Shown here piece after piece: positions 1 through 18,034 of a stretch of DNA of 64,000 nt; within the stretch, counting starts at the first letter, position 1, and every line of letters starts with the position of its first letter. The notes beneath the pieces were generated by a model, which was not told the origin of the DNA, did not search any database, and saw only the letters and a program-made list of their open reading frames with translations. Source of the DNA: Beaufortia kweichowensis (taxonomy: Eukaryota > Chordata > Actinopteri > Cypriniformes > Gastromyzontidae). The DNA is taken from assembly GCA_019155185.1 (NCBI GenBank), contig CM032794.1:5991988-6055987 (forward strand), given 5' to 3'. Both the position numbers and the translations under genes were made by a program.

Positions 1-1539
1 TGTATCTCTCTAGTAAACACAACGGTGGGCATGACGAGGCTTGAAAGTCTGAATGAATGAACTCTAAATAATAATTTCAGAGTCCTAGTGAATGATCTGT
101 CTATAGCATAGTCAAAATGACTCTCCATGGTTTATTTTCAATATGTTGCGCTACCAAAATCAGTAAGTTCTGCTGCCAGCCGCTTCTCTCATCTTCCTCA
201 TTTATTTTTCTCCTTTGTTGAACCGCACTATTCATCTACACAAATGTACGCATGCATTTTTTCTTGGCTTGACTGCATACGCTGCAGAACAAACCTCGGT
301 TGAGATGTTTATTCTTTGTTGTTTATTCTGTTACGTTTTATTTCATCAGTGAAATGTTGCGGCACGGAACGGGTTTGTCAGAGAGATAAAGCCGAACGTG
401 AAATGAGCCACACGCTCCACTCTGCTAAACAAGCTTTCCCAGATATAGAGATGCCATTTGTGAATGTATGTGTTTGTGTGTGAGGAAAAAATAGTGAGAT
501 AGAGACAGCAAAGAGAGTGATGTGTATCATTCATTAGTGAACAATCGGGGACATGCCAGTATATGTCTGTATGTGCTTTCAAACGAGTCCTCTGTGAATA
601 CTTCACTGTAATGTAGGTACCTTGTCACCCGGGCTTCAGCATCTTAGATAGCAGCACAATAAAGATACATATGGGCAGCAGGCGCTGAGCACAGAAAGAT
701 CGTTGGCGTGCGCTGGCCATGGAGTCAGGTGACTAATGAGAAGATTTAAAGTATGAAATGCTAGTTTTTCTTTGGCTGTCTCGTTCTGCTCTCTTGTTTT
801 TATGTCATAAAACAGCATAATGAACACTATACAGCAACTAGTAAAGGCCTTAACGTATTTATTATTGGGACACTGGTGACTCGATTCTTAATTTGAGCAT
901 TAAACCAAAGCTGATATTTATCAACAACAGTGCTACAATATATACACACCATTATGCATCTTCAATGTAGCTTTTAAAAACAACAGTGCTTTAAAAAAAA
1001 GCATTTTTATTTAGCAAAACAGTTGTACATGCATAATAGAATTTAGATATTAAGCAAATATAATGAAAAAAAAGATCAGTGCATGCTTAAAAGAACAAAT
1101 ACATTAAAAAGAGGGGTTTAATCTTCTAACAACTTGTAATCCTGTGCAATACAAACAGAATTGTTTCTGTTTCATGCACATTAGGGATTAAAGATCTCTT
1201 TTAGAATAGAAATTATGGCTTTATATTCATACATTTATACTTTATTTACAAGTTACGCTTTGATGACTTCACAGCATTTCTTGTGACATGGTAATGTAGT
1301 GCACAGATTTTTACAATGCATTGTGGGAAATTCTATGAAGCAGATGTTTCATTGCACTAGAATTATTTCTTAGTGGCTTTTTTTAACATTAAACATAAAT
1401 AAAAGGTTTAAAACATGTTTAAAAATAAATGCCTCTCTAAGGTAATAAATAGCAAAGTCTTTGTTTGAACGTCACTCTTGCTTCAGTCATGTTATTCATG
1501 CTTTGCAAATCAAACCTATATGTTTTTTCTTTTTTTTTG
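1..1539. other. Unassigned non-coding DNA
   Basis: I see no gene, repeat array or recognisable element here. The short frames in it have no domain, signal peptide or splice context. The stretch around 830-1480 is AT-rich with scattered A and T runs. Confidence 0.5.
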
Positions 1540-1622
1540 TAAATTTGGAATGATCTCATGACACAGGTCAGACTTGAACCCGGCCTCTCCAGGAGCACCA
1601 CAACAAGCCTGCGCTCTACAGG
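1540..1622 (-). repeat. tRNA-derived SINE fragment, antisense
   Basis: On the minus strand the stretch reads like the head of a tRNA-derived SINE. GTAGAGCGC (complement of 1611-1619) resembles an A-box end, and GGTTCAAGTCTGACC (complement of about 1566-1580) fits a pol III B box. The T-rich run at 1522-1538 would be the A-rich 3' tail read in antisense. No tRNA cloverleaf is intact, so this is a retroposed fragment and not a tRNA gene. The exact SINE family is not identified. Confidence 0.45.
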
Positions 1623-1884
1623 AAAAAAATGCAACAACATATTTATCATTCACAGCATAGCAGGTTACAGCACATGCTTAAAAAACACAACCCACACCTT
1701 GTTAAAAATGCACTCTAAAAATAATGTGCTATGATTTTTGTCTCTTAACTGCGGTAATTGTGACTTTAATTTACTCAATATCACACAGCTCGCCAAAGAA
1801 CCCTATTAAATATTTCGTATCATGCGTGGGTCAGTTCTTGTAGGGTCACTGTCCTTTTCTAGCTTTATGCAGAGTGAGTTCATT

Positions 1885-1934
1885 CTAAATGTGTTTTAAA
1901 TCATTTTAGCTAAATGTGTTTTAAATCATTTTAG
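1885..1934. repeat. 25-bp tandem duplication, two exact copies
   Basis: Positions 1885-1909 and 1910-1934 are identical; each begins CTAAATGTG and ends CATTTTAG. A partial third start (ATCATT) follows. It looks like a recent slippage or tandem duplication, with no sign of function. Confidence 0.9.
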
Positions 1935-3748
1935 ATCATTCGCAGAATCCCCTCAATGTCGGCCCTTATAGCGCAGCGCCTACGGCACCCTGTTGCCATG
2001 ACAACCCTTATTACCTCTTAATTTGAGGAATAAGCTGAGGTGTAAAGTGTAGATTCAGTGTTTTCTTCTGACACTTTCTCGCTTATTTAAATTCTTTTGA
2101 ATATAGATAATCTGCATATGACAGGTGTATTGATGTGCTTGGGAAAAGATGAGGGAAGAGGAACGCATTGATTGGAAATGAGTGGCTGGATGTGAAACTA
2201 AAATTGATCTGTGCTGTTGGCTTAGATAAAAAGCTGTGAATCTGTAATATCTTCCTTGAATAAATGATACCGGTAGGGGAGAAGGTTAAAGAGTTGACGT
2301 ACTTTTCAAGTTCACATTTTATCCTGAAATCAATTTTGAATAATGTGTACTATCATTGCTATAAGTTATTACTAACCATTTCAATAAGTAAACAGAATGG
2401 GCAACATAAGGCAACATCTTCTTGAAGTTTGCACAGCTATTGGTCTTTGGAGTGACATTACGGGTTTCCTAACTGGGAAGTGCTTTCTAATTAAAAAAAG
2501 CCTTAAGGTCCATGAAACAAATGCTGGTAGTTGATTGTTGACCACAGAAAATACAGACCCTTCTTGTTTGGAGTACCTGGCAGTAAACAGGAATAACAGC
2601 GAGTGTCATCGCACACTCATCGTGAACGCTTTTAATTAGCAGAGAGCGACAGCTTGTAGAACCAACAACAGCAGCATCATCTTCTCATTGTCTCTTCCCC
2701 TCTAACGCACACTGCCGCCCATCACAAATCGGACATAGGGAATAGCCCGGGTAACGTCAGAGAGACGTGAGCGAGAGAGTGACACTAAATGATTTTCAAG
2801 TTGACAGGCACAGTGCCATGGCTTTGACAGTTTTTGGTCTCACTTGTGAGGTCTCTGTTGTCGAGGATAATTGAAAGTATAAGTGAGTTTTGAGAGCAGT
2901 CAAAACTGACAGACAGAAGAAGAAGGACAGGCAGAACGAGAAAGCGAGCGAGAGATGCGTTATTGTGTAGATCTTGTTTTCCTCTGCTTTCATTGTAAGA
3001 AAATAATGATGCGGTCCTGCCAAAGCTTGCAAAAAATGAAAATCAACCCTGTTGGTATAAAGGATGACTTCAAAGCTTTGCCACTGTCAAAGGAACAAAG
3101 TAAAACAAATAGATCAACTTTGCACCTGAGGGTTTTGTGTGCGTGTGTTGTGTGCATGATTTTGTAGCAACTGCAAGATAATCTCAGCTTGGATCTTTGA
3201 GAGTCGGGAGGTTTGATCCCAGGGTTGCTTAGAGGTGAGACTGAATCAGAACCTGGAGGGACTGGAAGATTCCTAACCAGCAACCGTTACTGCTCGACTT
3301 TGTTACAAGAGTCTTCTCAAAGTCTCTGAAAAATTGCTACAAGTCAAGAAAAGTAAATTCAGCAGATATACAGTGTGTGTTCTAAGAGTTGGCATATTTA
3401 TTCCACCTTTTTCTTTTTACTGTAAGTGTCAAAAAATAACAGAGAAACCAAATCAAAATCGCAAGAAAGTAAAAGCAAAGTGACATTTTTCAAGTCTCAT
3501 AAATTCATCCTAATATACCAGAGAAAGTTGAAGTAGAGAAAACTGGTAATGTGAAATACAGTACATGCAATATTATTAGTACTCTGCCTTCTCTCATATA
3601 TTCAAATAGCACATCTGTGTACAAATAATTAGTATGAGGATTAGTTGCTATTAGTGAAAGTGAATTTGCTGACATTGTTTCAGTATTAAAAATTTGTGAA
3701 TTCAAAGATTATCTTAAGAGCAGAGATCTCTGTAATTATACAAAACAT
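1935..3748. other. Unassigned non-coding DNA with a purine-rich patch
   Basis: No gene was recognised. A purine-rich stretch at about 2895-2955 (AGA/GAA/GCGAG words) stands out from its surroundings. Two overlapping short frames at 2955-3283 on opposite strands are not convincing as genes. Confidence 0.45.
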
Positions 3749-3749
3749 G

Positions 3750-4035
3750 AGTTAACCTAATTACTGTCACTAAAAATGCACTTTCTGAATTTTTTTTAGA
3801 ATTTTTTTATTTTTTTAATTATTTAATATTTTTACATTTTAGGTATTTTAAAATATCATTAAAATTTTTATAATTTTTTTTCATATAATACTTTGTCAAA
3901 TATTTATTCTTGAGTCTTATACTTTTCTATCACCATATAGTTTGTCATGATTAGATTAGAATTCAACTTTAAAATATTAAAGTGCATAGAAAAATAACAT
4001 GTTCTTTTTGAGAAACGGTAACAGGTTATACCTTT
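3750..4035 (+). repeat. AT-rich interspersed repeat, copy A
   Basis: This stretch aligns by eye with 27070-27356 and with the reverse complement of 33308-33660. The shared core 'TCTTGAGTCTTATAC' is followed by a TTTCTATCA-like word and a conserved ATAGTTTG or ATAG, with 'GTCAAATATTT' just upstream. The right end carries the AACAGGTTA word also present near the end of the other copies. There is no coding capacity. It is probably an old non-autonomous DNA element, family not identified. Confidence 0.65.
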
Positions 4036-4904
4036 GATTGTTAAAGTTAAAAAAGTCTATAGTTACAATAGAGTTACAGTAGAGTAAATTAGCTAGGTTT
4101 TAGTCAAAAAGTATTCTTACCATTTTCCACTTCAAAAAAACTTCTTGGGAAACAAGGGCCAGCAGAATGATGAGAACTGAATGCAGAGAACATGTTGTAC
4201 ACAACCAACTTCTGTGTTTTTGCTGTTTGAACTACAAGACATCTTCACTAATATCTGGAAAGGTTACAGATGGCAAACGGTGTGAGCAGAGCAACCACCT
4301 GGTATCAGTACCAAAAATATCTTATAAGTAACCAAGTAATTCACATATACTTTCAAACTTAACACCTTGCTAATTGGATCGCTTTATATGAACTTCTGAG
4401 ATAACGCTCAATGTTTTATTTTAATCACTAAAGTTAATAACTTGTTTGTGACTTTCTTGGCAAAATATGTATAGATTTACTAAACAGTTTCAGCTCAGGT
4501 AAACATAAAATAGATTGGAAACAGCAAAACAAACAAACAGAAGAACATGTCCTTAAAATAAAACAGAAACTCTCATCATTCAGTCCTGTTAATACGATTA
4601 GCCGCTGAATTTTTCATGTGAATTGGTTTAATAATAAATGTCAGGATTAAAAATTAACAGACTTCTTCCTGCTGAATAAGTGAAAGAAAAGCAGGCCTGT
4701 AAAATCACATGTGACCTGAAGTGTTCACATTTAAAACCTTTTAAAATTTGCACATTAACTTATACTAATATTAACTAATACTCACTCTCTGAAGGAGTTT
4801 TCTTAAAAGAATAAATAATAAAAACAAAAAATAATCACTTGCTCTGCTCATCTTCTCTCTCTTTTTCTCTCTGTCCTGCTTCATACTTTCTCTTCATTGT
4901 TAAA
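4036..4904. other. Unassigned non-coding DNA
   Basis: AT-rich sequence with no recognisable element. A short C/T-rich patch (TCTCTCT words) lies near 4853-4895. Confidence 0.45.
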
Positions 4905-5115
4905 CTGATTGCAAATGGAAGCCAGGACGGGGTCAATAATTTAAAGAATGGAGGCTTCTATTAATCCATCTTAGTGAAGCACACATACAAAATGTCAAAG
5001 GTGGAGCACACAAGGGATATGTCATGTGATTCATGCTCTCTGGGGAGAATTAGTTTTATGACACATCATAATTTAATAGATTTTAAAGAAGTCAGCTTGA
5101 CTCTGGCAGAAGCTT
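4905..5115. promoter_or_regulatory. Candidate conserved non-coding element
   Basis: A higher-complexity stretch without simple repeats. It holds a TCF/LEF-like TCAAAGG at 4995-5001 and a homeodomain-rich patch at about 5048-5080 with several TTA/TAAT words. This is inferred from composition and motif density only. Confidence 0.3.
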
Positions 5116-5539
5116 AACAGGCAGTAGGGGAGGGATGAGAATCTGAGAGAAATGTGGAAATATGGGATATTAAATTATAGAGAATCTCAACAGAGCAGTT
5201 TGTCTTTTAAAGACGTGATTGTTGATGTTTTATAGAGTAATGATGGTCTGTTTATCTGAAACTGCTCTGTCTCTGTCTGATAGTGATACAAGCCCAGAAT
5301 CATTTTAGTAAATCAATGGTAGAGCACAATGTTTAATGATTGTTTACTGTACGCATGCTATTTAAAATTATAAAAAGACCTACTTTAAAAATAGTCTGTC
5401 AAATGCTTTGACATTTAGATGTTGGTTGAACATAAGTATTTGGACATAAGCTATCACCAAGCTCCTTTCTTAATATATTATCAATCATCATAATTATTAA
5501 AATGAAGTTGCCTGCATACAAAAATAAAGATGATCCATG

Positions 5540-5705
5540 ATCCCATAGAAGAACCATTTTTGGCTGAATGGTTTCATTAAAACCTGTTTTACAAAATGTT
5601 CTTTCTGAAAGATTATAAAAAGTAAGAAAAAATGGTTCTTTTAGGAACGCTTGAGTGAATGGTTCTGTGAAGAACGTTTTGTAGCACCTTTACTTTTTAA
5701 AGATT
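5540..5705. repeat. Short inverted-repeat element of the fish 'AAGAACC / GGTTCTT' type
   Basis: The left part (CATAGAAGAACCATTTTTGG, 5544-5563) is roughly complementary to the right part with AATGGTTCTTTTAGGAAC (about 5631-5648) and GGTTCTGTGAAGAACG (about 5661-5676). The TAGCACCTTTACTTTTTAA end (5682-5700) matches a short repeat I know as common in fish genomes. There is no coding potential. The copy is degenerate and its borders are approximate. Confidence 0.55.
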
Positions 5706-6078
5706 GTATCCATAAGGAAACCTTTTCAAAAGTGCAGCTCTGTCCAAATCATATTATACAATGACAGTATCTGTGGAAGAGAAAACCTACTTGCAGAAAA
5801 ATGAATAAGACCAGACCAACCTGAAAATACAGTTTTAAATGTCTGTTTTTTATATTGAACAGTTTAATACTTTGATCTTTGTTAGAATAGATCAGCACAT
5901 GTATTCCTGTTTCCTACAAGAAAATAGCTACCTGTGTGTTACAAGATGATCCTCACGCAAACCATTCTGCATGTTTACATTTCCAAATAACCATCATTTA
6001 ATATGATTTTTAAGCTGTTTTCTTTGTGACGACAAAAAAAATGTCCACACAAAGTCAAAAAATACTGGTAATACTATA

Positions 6079-6322
6079 TGTGACCCTGCCTGTGAAAACC
6101 CAACTAAAAAAATTTTTTATTTACTTTTTTATATGAAATCCTCCTACAGAATGTAAAGAACATTCTGTGAAAATATAACCTTGTTATCTTTAATATTGAC
6201 AGAGTAATGACATGTCAAAATTGATATCATGGTGAAATTAAGAAGTAAAATCAATATTCGATGCTCGTTATTTCATAATTTGATTTTAAGACTTTAGCCT
6301 GGTTTTCATAGACAGGGTCACA
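6079..6322 (-). mobile_element. TA-flanked short TIR element (TGTGACCCTG.. type), copy 1
   Basis: A 244-bp element with terminal inverted repeats: it starts TGTGACCCTGCCTGTGAAAA and its reverse complement starts TGTGACCCTGTCTATGAAAA. Both ends are flanked by TA, as expected for Tc1/mariner-like target duplication. In reverse complement it aligns along its length with 24834-25081, sharing GACATGTCATTACT and GAATGTTCTTTACATT. It has no ORF, so it is a non-autonomous (MITE-like) copy. Confidence 0.8.
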
Positions 6323-6359
6323 TATGTGTGGGGTCCCCACACTGTAGGGAGTAACAGGA

Positions 6360-6360
<1 letters not shown>

Positions 6361-6393
<33 letters not shown>
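6361..6393. repeat. (CA)n microsatellite
   Basis: About sixteen uninterrupted CA units, lying 38 bp beyond the right end of the preceding TIR element. Confidence 0.97.
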
Positions 6394-6394
<1 letters not shown>

Positions 6395-6714
6395 ATAATT
6401 TACAATGTATACAAATATAACCAACTCATCACAATAAACCATTATCATATCAAGTCAGACCTGAAACGCAGTCATCATGGATGCTGATGTATGCAGCTAT
6501 GAGAACAGAGGACATTTTCCCAAAGTCACACAGTACTCCAGGGTCTGCACTGAGCAAAAACAGTCAACTGAAAACATCCTCAGATTTCCACAGGGGTTCT
6601 TGCCTTTTCTATCCCTCTCCACCCTTTTCCCCTCAAAGCCTCTCTTTCCCCTCTTCCCTTAAAGATAACAGGGTCACAGAGCTTTGTTTACTGTTTTCTC
6701 TCCCAGTTTAATTA

Positions 6715-7125
6715 GTTAAATGAGAAGAGGGTTCATTTTTCGGAGCTGTATATTCATGAAGGGTGCCAGGCTGTGACTCTAACTAGGGAGTGCCGTAGGG
6801 GCTTGGAGGCATTATTGGTGTAAACCCTGTTGAGTTCATTAACATCCGCACAAACAAGTGATTATTAACCTGAAAATCTGTGCCATTTGTCCCCAGAGCC
6901 TCCAAATCTTCTCACCAGCTGATGCCTTTGTGATTATTACATATTACATCCATCCGTCTGTTTTATCATTTGAATCTAGGCAGAAGGTCATCTGACTGCT
7001 GATTTTATTAAACTGTTGCTGTTCTCTATTATTTCTGTTAATTATTGCACATTAACTAAGTGACAGATGACGTTCAGAAATGTGAGAAGGGATTTCTTGG
7101 GCTGAAGATAAACAGCTGAGCAGAA
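6715..7125. promoter_or_regulatory. Candidate conserved non-coding element
   Basis: A complex, repeat-free stretch with many homeodomain-type words, for example GTTAATTATTGC near 7037. A TALE-like TGACAGATGACG at 7061-7072 overlaps a CRE-like TGACG. This pattern is common in developmental enhancers, but conservation was not tested. Confidence 0.4.
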
Positions 7126-8344
7126 TAAATCTTTTTGAAGCGAGTTTACTAGCGTTATCTGAAATAGTGAAAACTTTTCAGAATGTCCAGCGCTTGAGTA
7201 GGTATGATGATAAGCTGTTTATGAAGACTTGTAAGCTGCAGCGAGTTGTATATTCATCCTGCTTTACTACAAATTTCTCTCAAAGAGATCATATGGTTGT
7301 GCTTTAATATGTCTACCTCGCTAAGCTAATTTGTTCTACATCATGTCTGGGATTTTCATGCTGTTCGGAATCAAGGTCAGATTTTGCACACCGCTTTCCA
7401 CTGCTTTTAAACTTAATATATGGTGCTAGTTTATTTACCTGTGGATGGGTGCACAGTTTTTAGATATGCCTTTATTTTTTTAGATTTTGAGGACATCAAT
7501 AGAAAGTGTGAATAATAAAGCACACAACATTTGCAGAATATATACTACTTAGGCGAGACATCTCTGGCTAAATACAAATGGCTTGTCTCTCTGTTTTCCA
7601 TTTTACAGAGAATATTTACATTGCAACAAAAATTCGTAGGGATAAAATTAAGCAAGCTATACTCTTTACCGGAGGCGGACAGATTTCAGTTTCTGTGTAT
7701 TTCTTGCTATGTAAGCTTAAACATTTATCACAGTGATATATCTGACACATCTAATTGAAAACAAATATGATCATTGCATTGCACAGTCATGTGTTTCACA
7801 TATGTAAACTGTATCACATATATTCTGCATTGCTACGACTCATGCCTGACTCAATAAATCCTCCTGTTTACAGCAACATGTCACCAATACTGCCGGGTGC
7901 TTCAAATTATAAAGACAAATCAAATAAACCATCCTTTCCGTATTCAATTACCAGAAAGAATTATTATTCAATTCATTTTGACTTTCAATAAGATAAATTA
8001 ATTTAGGAGTTTAATTAATTTGCAAGTTCAATCAGTAACAATTAATGAGCGACAAACCTGGTGTTTAATTTATTGTCTTATTGAAAGGAAGAAGGCAACA
8101 TACCTAAAAATAATCTTTAAAATCCATCTCCTGTTAAACCTTCCCCAATATCAAACATGGGAGTCTTCTCATATTATTAATTCTCAAATGTAGGGATCAA
8201 AGAAAAGCAAAACTGAGTGCTTTTATAGCTCATCCAAATTGTACAGGAGATGGGCCTGATGGGATTTTTCTCTGTTTCATGAATAAGGAAAGTATAGTAT
8301 AGCTTAATGTTGCATACAGTATGTTGCATACTATGATTTGCCCT
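7126..8344. other. Unassigned non-coding DNA
   Basis: AT-rich. Two short adjoining plus-strand frames (7531-7758 and 7755-7991) have neither recognisable domains nor good splice contexts. They are more likely chance frames than a gene. Confidence 0.45.
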
Positions 8345-8520
8345 TAATTCACCAGCTGTGGTAAAGCAAAATCTCCCCTGACGTGCATGGCTCCTGTCTT
8401 GTTTTGCCTCCCACATATCAGTGGTGTCCTAAAAGCCGCTGTGAATAGGTCAAAGATAATACAGAATATTGCAGATGGGATGTATTTTCAGAGCAGTATC
8501 GTAAATGACATAAATCGTTC
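8345..8520. promoter_or_regulatory. Candidate conserved non-coding element with an ROR-type site
   Basis: This stretch is more GC-rich than its flanks. TGAATAGGTCA at 8442-8452 is close to the monomeric ROR response element (A/T-rich extension plus AGGTCA), with one mismatch. The rest is inferred from composition. Confidence 0.3.
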
Positions 8521-13328
<4,808 letters not shown>

Positions 13329-13329
13329 A

Positions 13330-13480
13330 AATGAAAACCATGCCTGCGGTGGCTCTATAGCTCGCATTAATGCATGGTTTATGATACATGACTCACATAC
13401 ATTTGCAGGTAATGCCACGCTGAATCTCATGCAAATAAAGATCAGTCGAGTGAGTTAGTTAGATTGCGATTCTATTGTGA
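13330..13480. promoter_or_regulatory. Candidate conserved non-coding element with an octamer
   Basis: Contains a perfect POU octamer ATGCAAAT at 13429-13436 and GCATTAATGCAT at 13364-13375. The base composition is balanced and there are no simple repeats. It may be one unit with the block that starts near 13545. Confidence 0.4.
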
Positions 13481-13544
13481 ATAAGTTCATTCACGCCCGC
13501 CGACTGCAGGGTCTCTAAGTACAGGCTTGAAATGAGGAGAAGGT

Positions 13545-14290
13545 TTCTCTTTGAAGTTTTAATGTCCTGTTTCCTCACGCGAAAGCCCGATGGAGTCTTG
13601 GCGCACCAGCGGTCTGTAACCGGCGAGGATGGGACCTGAATGCGAGGGGGGAATCGTGATTTAATTCTTTACCCTCTTACAGACCTCTTCGGTCTTACCC
13701 ATTCAGGCACACACACTTTCCTAAACGTTGAGCATTACAGCTGGGAACAATAAACCGGTGGAGGAACCAATTACAAGAGGGATGATACGACTGTGGTTCA
13801 GAAGCTTCAATATGTCATTATCTCCGAATCGACATATCCAAGCTGCCCCGACAGTCCATTTCTGCCGGCTCGGCAGACAAGCCGCCGTGATCAACTGGCA
13901 GTCGACGAGAAACAGGAGAGAAAAATGAGCGGCCATCCATAACACAGCCACGCTTTTTGTTCTCCTTTTACATCGCTCATTTCCACACCTTACCGTTAAT
14001 GCATTAACATTTCCTAAAGTTTCCTGTTTCTCGCCTGCCCTTGCCACCCCCTCTCCTTCATGTCAAAGCCTCCGTTAGATTACTCTCCTTAAATCTGAAA
14101 TGGTAATTGTATTTTTCTAATCCAATCCTGTTAGAGCACTATACTTCCTCTGGAAACTGCCCTCAGGCAATTATGGCAAATGTCAATGAATTAAGTAATA
14201 GCTTGGTGAGTAGCCAGGCCGGCTTGTTGTAGATCAGCACTGTCAGCAAAAATGCACATCTGTCACTGGCCGGGCAAAAGGGTTCAGGCA
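13545..14290. promoter_or_regulatory. Large GC-elevated candidate regulatory block
   Basis: One of the most gene-like stretches in base composition: clearly higher GC than its surroundings, CpGs present, no repeats. Open frames on both strands (about 13721-14047 minus, 13728-13928 plus) show no domain and no good splice sites. A non-coding element is therefore more likely than an exon. The 3' half, around 14165-14205, has clustered homeodomain words such as CAATTATGG and GAATTAAGTAATAG. Confidence 0.45.
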
Positions 14291-16424
14291 AAGGAGCACA
14301 TCGCACACACACGAGCACAACTGCTGCATTACACATCATTTAACTCCTGCCTAAATTGCTAACATTCTTTTCCAAAATAGGATGTCAAGACACAGAAGAG
14401 GAAGTTTATGGGAGGCATGCTCGCGTGCTTCTACCCATAGAAAAGAATAATACCTTAAATGATCTCTGAGAGAGCAATGAGATAAAATGGAGAGCAAATA
14501 AAAAACTTGTGCTTAATTCTCTTGCAGATTTTTCAGCAGAAGTGAGAAAACCTTGTTATCTGGCATATCCAGCCGAGACCCTGGCGATGTCAGAAACCGC
14601 TCAGACATGCCAAAAACTCTGCAATCAAAAAGTCTGAGATTTCAAAATGAACTCAAATTATAATCAGGCCAAAATTGTATGTGGGACGCTATCCACAATA
14701 AAATTTAAAGCTCTCTTAGTCTTCTATATAGGATAGTTTTAGGAAAACATTTACTGTAAGACAAAGTCGATAATCAAATAAAATCTCTTGAGCTATATAT
14801 GAGCAATCTATGAGCTATACAATTTTCTCCTCTGTCTTCATGTGTTTAAGGATTTTATGTGACTCCTCGCAATGTCTTTTGCAATGTTCTTAAGGACCAC
14901 CAACACATTTTAAGTGTCTCAGTATTGTGACACCGTATATGCTTGTTATGTCTTACGTCATGCACCACCACTCTCGGGTCCAAACTCTCTATCAGATGCC
15001 AAAGGAAAACAACAAACACTGCTAATATAGTTATTTGTGAATTATTAAAATATTGCTTTCAGAGATTCGGTCAGCATGGAGACTGTAGTTTTTAAAGTTA
15101 AATGTGTGATATGATTAAACAGTGCTTAAAACTGCTGTTTAAATAGTAGCCTCAATTGAAAACATTGGAAGCCTGGACCAGGAAATGGTATTCTTTACAT
15201 CACGACTTAACGTGAATTGAGGTCCTACAGTACTTTATTATTGGCAAATGAATTAAATCCTGCTGGAGGATCTGTAGAATGACATTGAGAAACACTGTTT
15301 CTGGCCTGGAAACCTCACACGTACATTCAATTCATATTTAATATCTGTAATTGTTTTGATTTTCCCATAATACCTGAAACCCCTTGGTGTAAATGTTAAT
15401 GTATGCTGATCAGCATAACTTTGGACTGACCTAAGTGATTTTGATTCTCTGAAATATTAATATCCTTCTCATAACATATCAATTTCTGACCCACGTCCAG
15501 CTATGTAATGCATAATTATATCACTATATAAATCAATAATTCATCTACAGTAATAACATTCATTTTTAATATACATACATAAATTCAAATTGATGATAGA
15601 ATTTGGGTTGTGTGGTACCGGTGGCCTTCTGTATCTGGTTACATTATGTACATATTTTATCAAATAAGCCTGTCAGCATTTTTACAGGTCAAATTCAGAC
15701 TCATGAAGGGTCCTATAGAGGTGATTAGAGCATTCCAGAATAGAGTCTGATAAGTTAGAGATATTATTTGTTTCAAATATGTGATTTGTTTCCACAGATG
15801 TGTATGTACATAAAATGTGTCAAATGATAATAAAAGCAATCTGAGGGCTGATTGAAGGTCTGTTATATCCTATGACTAAAATATTATTCAAGTTGGTTAC
15901 TATAAAATGACCAACAGCTGATACAAATAAATAAATTATACTTTTTATAATTCATATAATTTTTCATATACTATTTTTAGGAACCGTTCGAATCTTGAAG
16001 ATTTCACCTTCCTGAACTATTTTGGAGAAACAAAAAAATTATTTTAAAAAATGTATAGTGTGGTAGTCTACTCAATACAACTTATTACAATAGAATACTT
16101 ATTTTATAGAAAAGCTTTTACCAGTTTAAACCAGTATTTTTACCAGTATTTGTTGAGGTGTCTTACAGGTATATATGATTTATTTATGAATTTATTTGTG
16201 CAAATATTCTAATTTCATAACATTCAAACATTTTTTTTACAAAATAAAAAATTGGCCTGATCATTTAATGAGTTTCTTTAAAGCAAACAAAGTAGTTTTT
16301 AAACTTTCAAAGTCTTATTGCAACGCTGTCCCATTTTCTGTCTTAATAGGGTGTCTTTTATTTGTTTTCAGATTTTGAATATTGAGCTACATCTGTTTGC
16401 AACCCTATTTGCAATCTACTTTTT
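14291..16424. other. Unassigned non-coding DNA
   Basis: AT-rich sequence. A near-tandem 'ACCAGT' motif occurs three times at about 16119-16148. No gene or known element was recognised. Confidence 0.45.
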
Positions 16425-16770
16425 GGCACCGTTCACCTCCTGCACCAGCCGGGAGAAAAAATGGTTCGGTACACCACATTACCATCGCAAACAACACTCT
16501 GAGAACATTGCTCTGGCAGAAACTCGTGGTGGTGTGCCAATTACGTCCCGACCGCTTTCTCTGGTCCAGTTAGCAGCATCTACCTGTGAGTTCCCGTTCG
16601 GCGGGTACGGAAGGTGCTGCGTGAAACTGAGAGAGTCACGCTGGCTGTGGCCCACTGGTGTGGTGAAAAATAACATCCATATAAAAGCTAGTGGTTCTGG
16701 TGACTCTGTGTCCGCACACAGTCTGTCACTCCTCATAAATGTCAGACCTGAGATAAGGGAGAGAAGAAAA
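16425..16770 (+). promoter_or_regulatory. GC-elevated block with a TATA-like box
   Basis: This block stands out from very AT-rich flanks and contains several CpGs. TATAAAAG at 16680-16687 is a canonical TATA-box word, downstream of a GC-rich stretch. It could be a promoter of an unrecognised transcript or, as likely, a conserved element. The 151-codon plus-strand frame covering it (16318-16773) has a plausible acceptor at about 16358-16372 but no recognised domain, and its length is not beyond chance. Confidence 0.35.
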
Positions 16771-17239
16771 TAAGGGTAAAATGGGAATTTATGAGGGGAA
16801 AAAAAACACAGTGAGGAGATTCTTTAGTTTTTAGATGTTTAGTTGCGAGTCAACATAGCATTGCATACTGCTATATAAAAACAGTCTGTACTATCTATCG
16901 TTGTGCTGTGAAAAGAGATTTGGTTTGTAATTATGGGTGTGTAATGATCTGTTACCTCACTGAGTATTGACTGTCTGTCAAATCACTGGTGCAGGGCAAG
17001 AGGATAAACTCCCATAAAAGATGCATTTAATACTATTTATATTTGTTCTTCAATTTTCATTCATGTATGTTTCTATGTACTTTAGTACCATATAGTACAA
17101 TAGATAGAAATACTCTTTACTGTATGGACAGTATCTCATCATTTATTTTTCACTTTCTAACACCTCTGTAGAAGTGGGTTAGAATTTTGAAGAATAAATG
17201 TTCAAAATCTTAAATATATGGTATTTGAACTATTTATAT

Positions 17240-17286
17240 GTATGTATTTGGCAGACACTTTTATCCATGGCAATTTACAAGACATT
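17240..17286 (-). repeat. SINE tail fragment
   Basis: TTTGGCAGACACTTTTATCC (17247-17266) is the antisense of the tail shared by many fish SINEs (GGATAAAAGCGTCTGCC type). Only the tail is present, and it abuts the long TC microsatellite 11 bp downstream. A larger SINE copy with the same tail is at 37342-37482. Confidence 0.65.
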
Positions 17287-17294
17287 TAAGGTAA

Positions 17295-18034
<740 letters not shown>

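Noticed and set aside
3200..3235. GGTTTGATCCC as a pol III B box, suggesting another SINE
   Set aside because: No A box at the proper distance and no SINE body or tail nearby.
2955..3283. Overlapping sense/antisense short frames as a gene pair
   Set aside because: Neither frame has recognisable features. The overlap is typical of random open frames in sequence with few stops.
16318..16773. Longest open frame (151 codons) as a gene
   Set aside because: No domain, start context or homology was recognised. Frames of this length are expected by chance in 64 kb over six frames.
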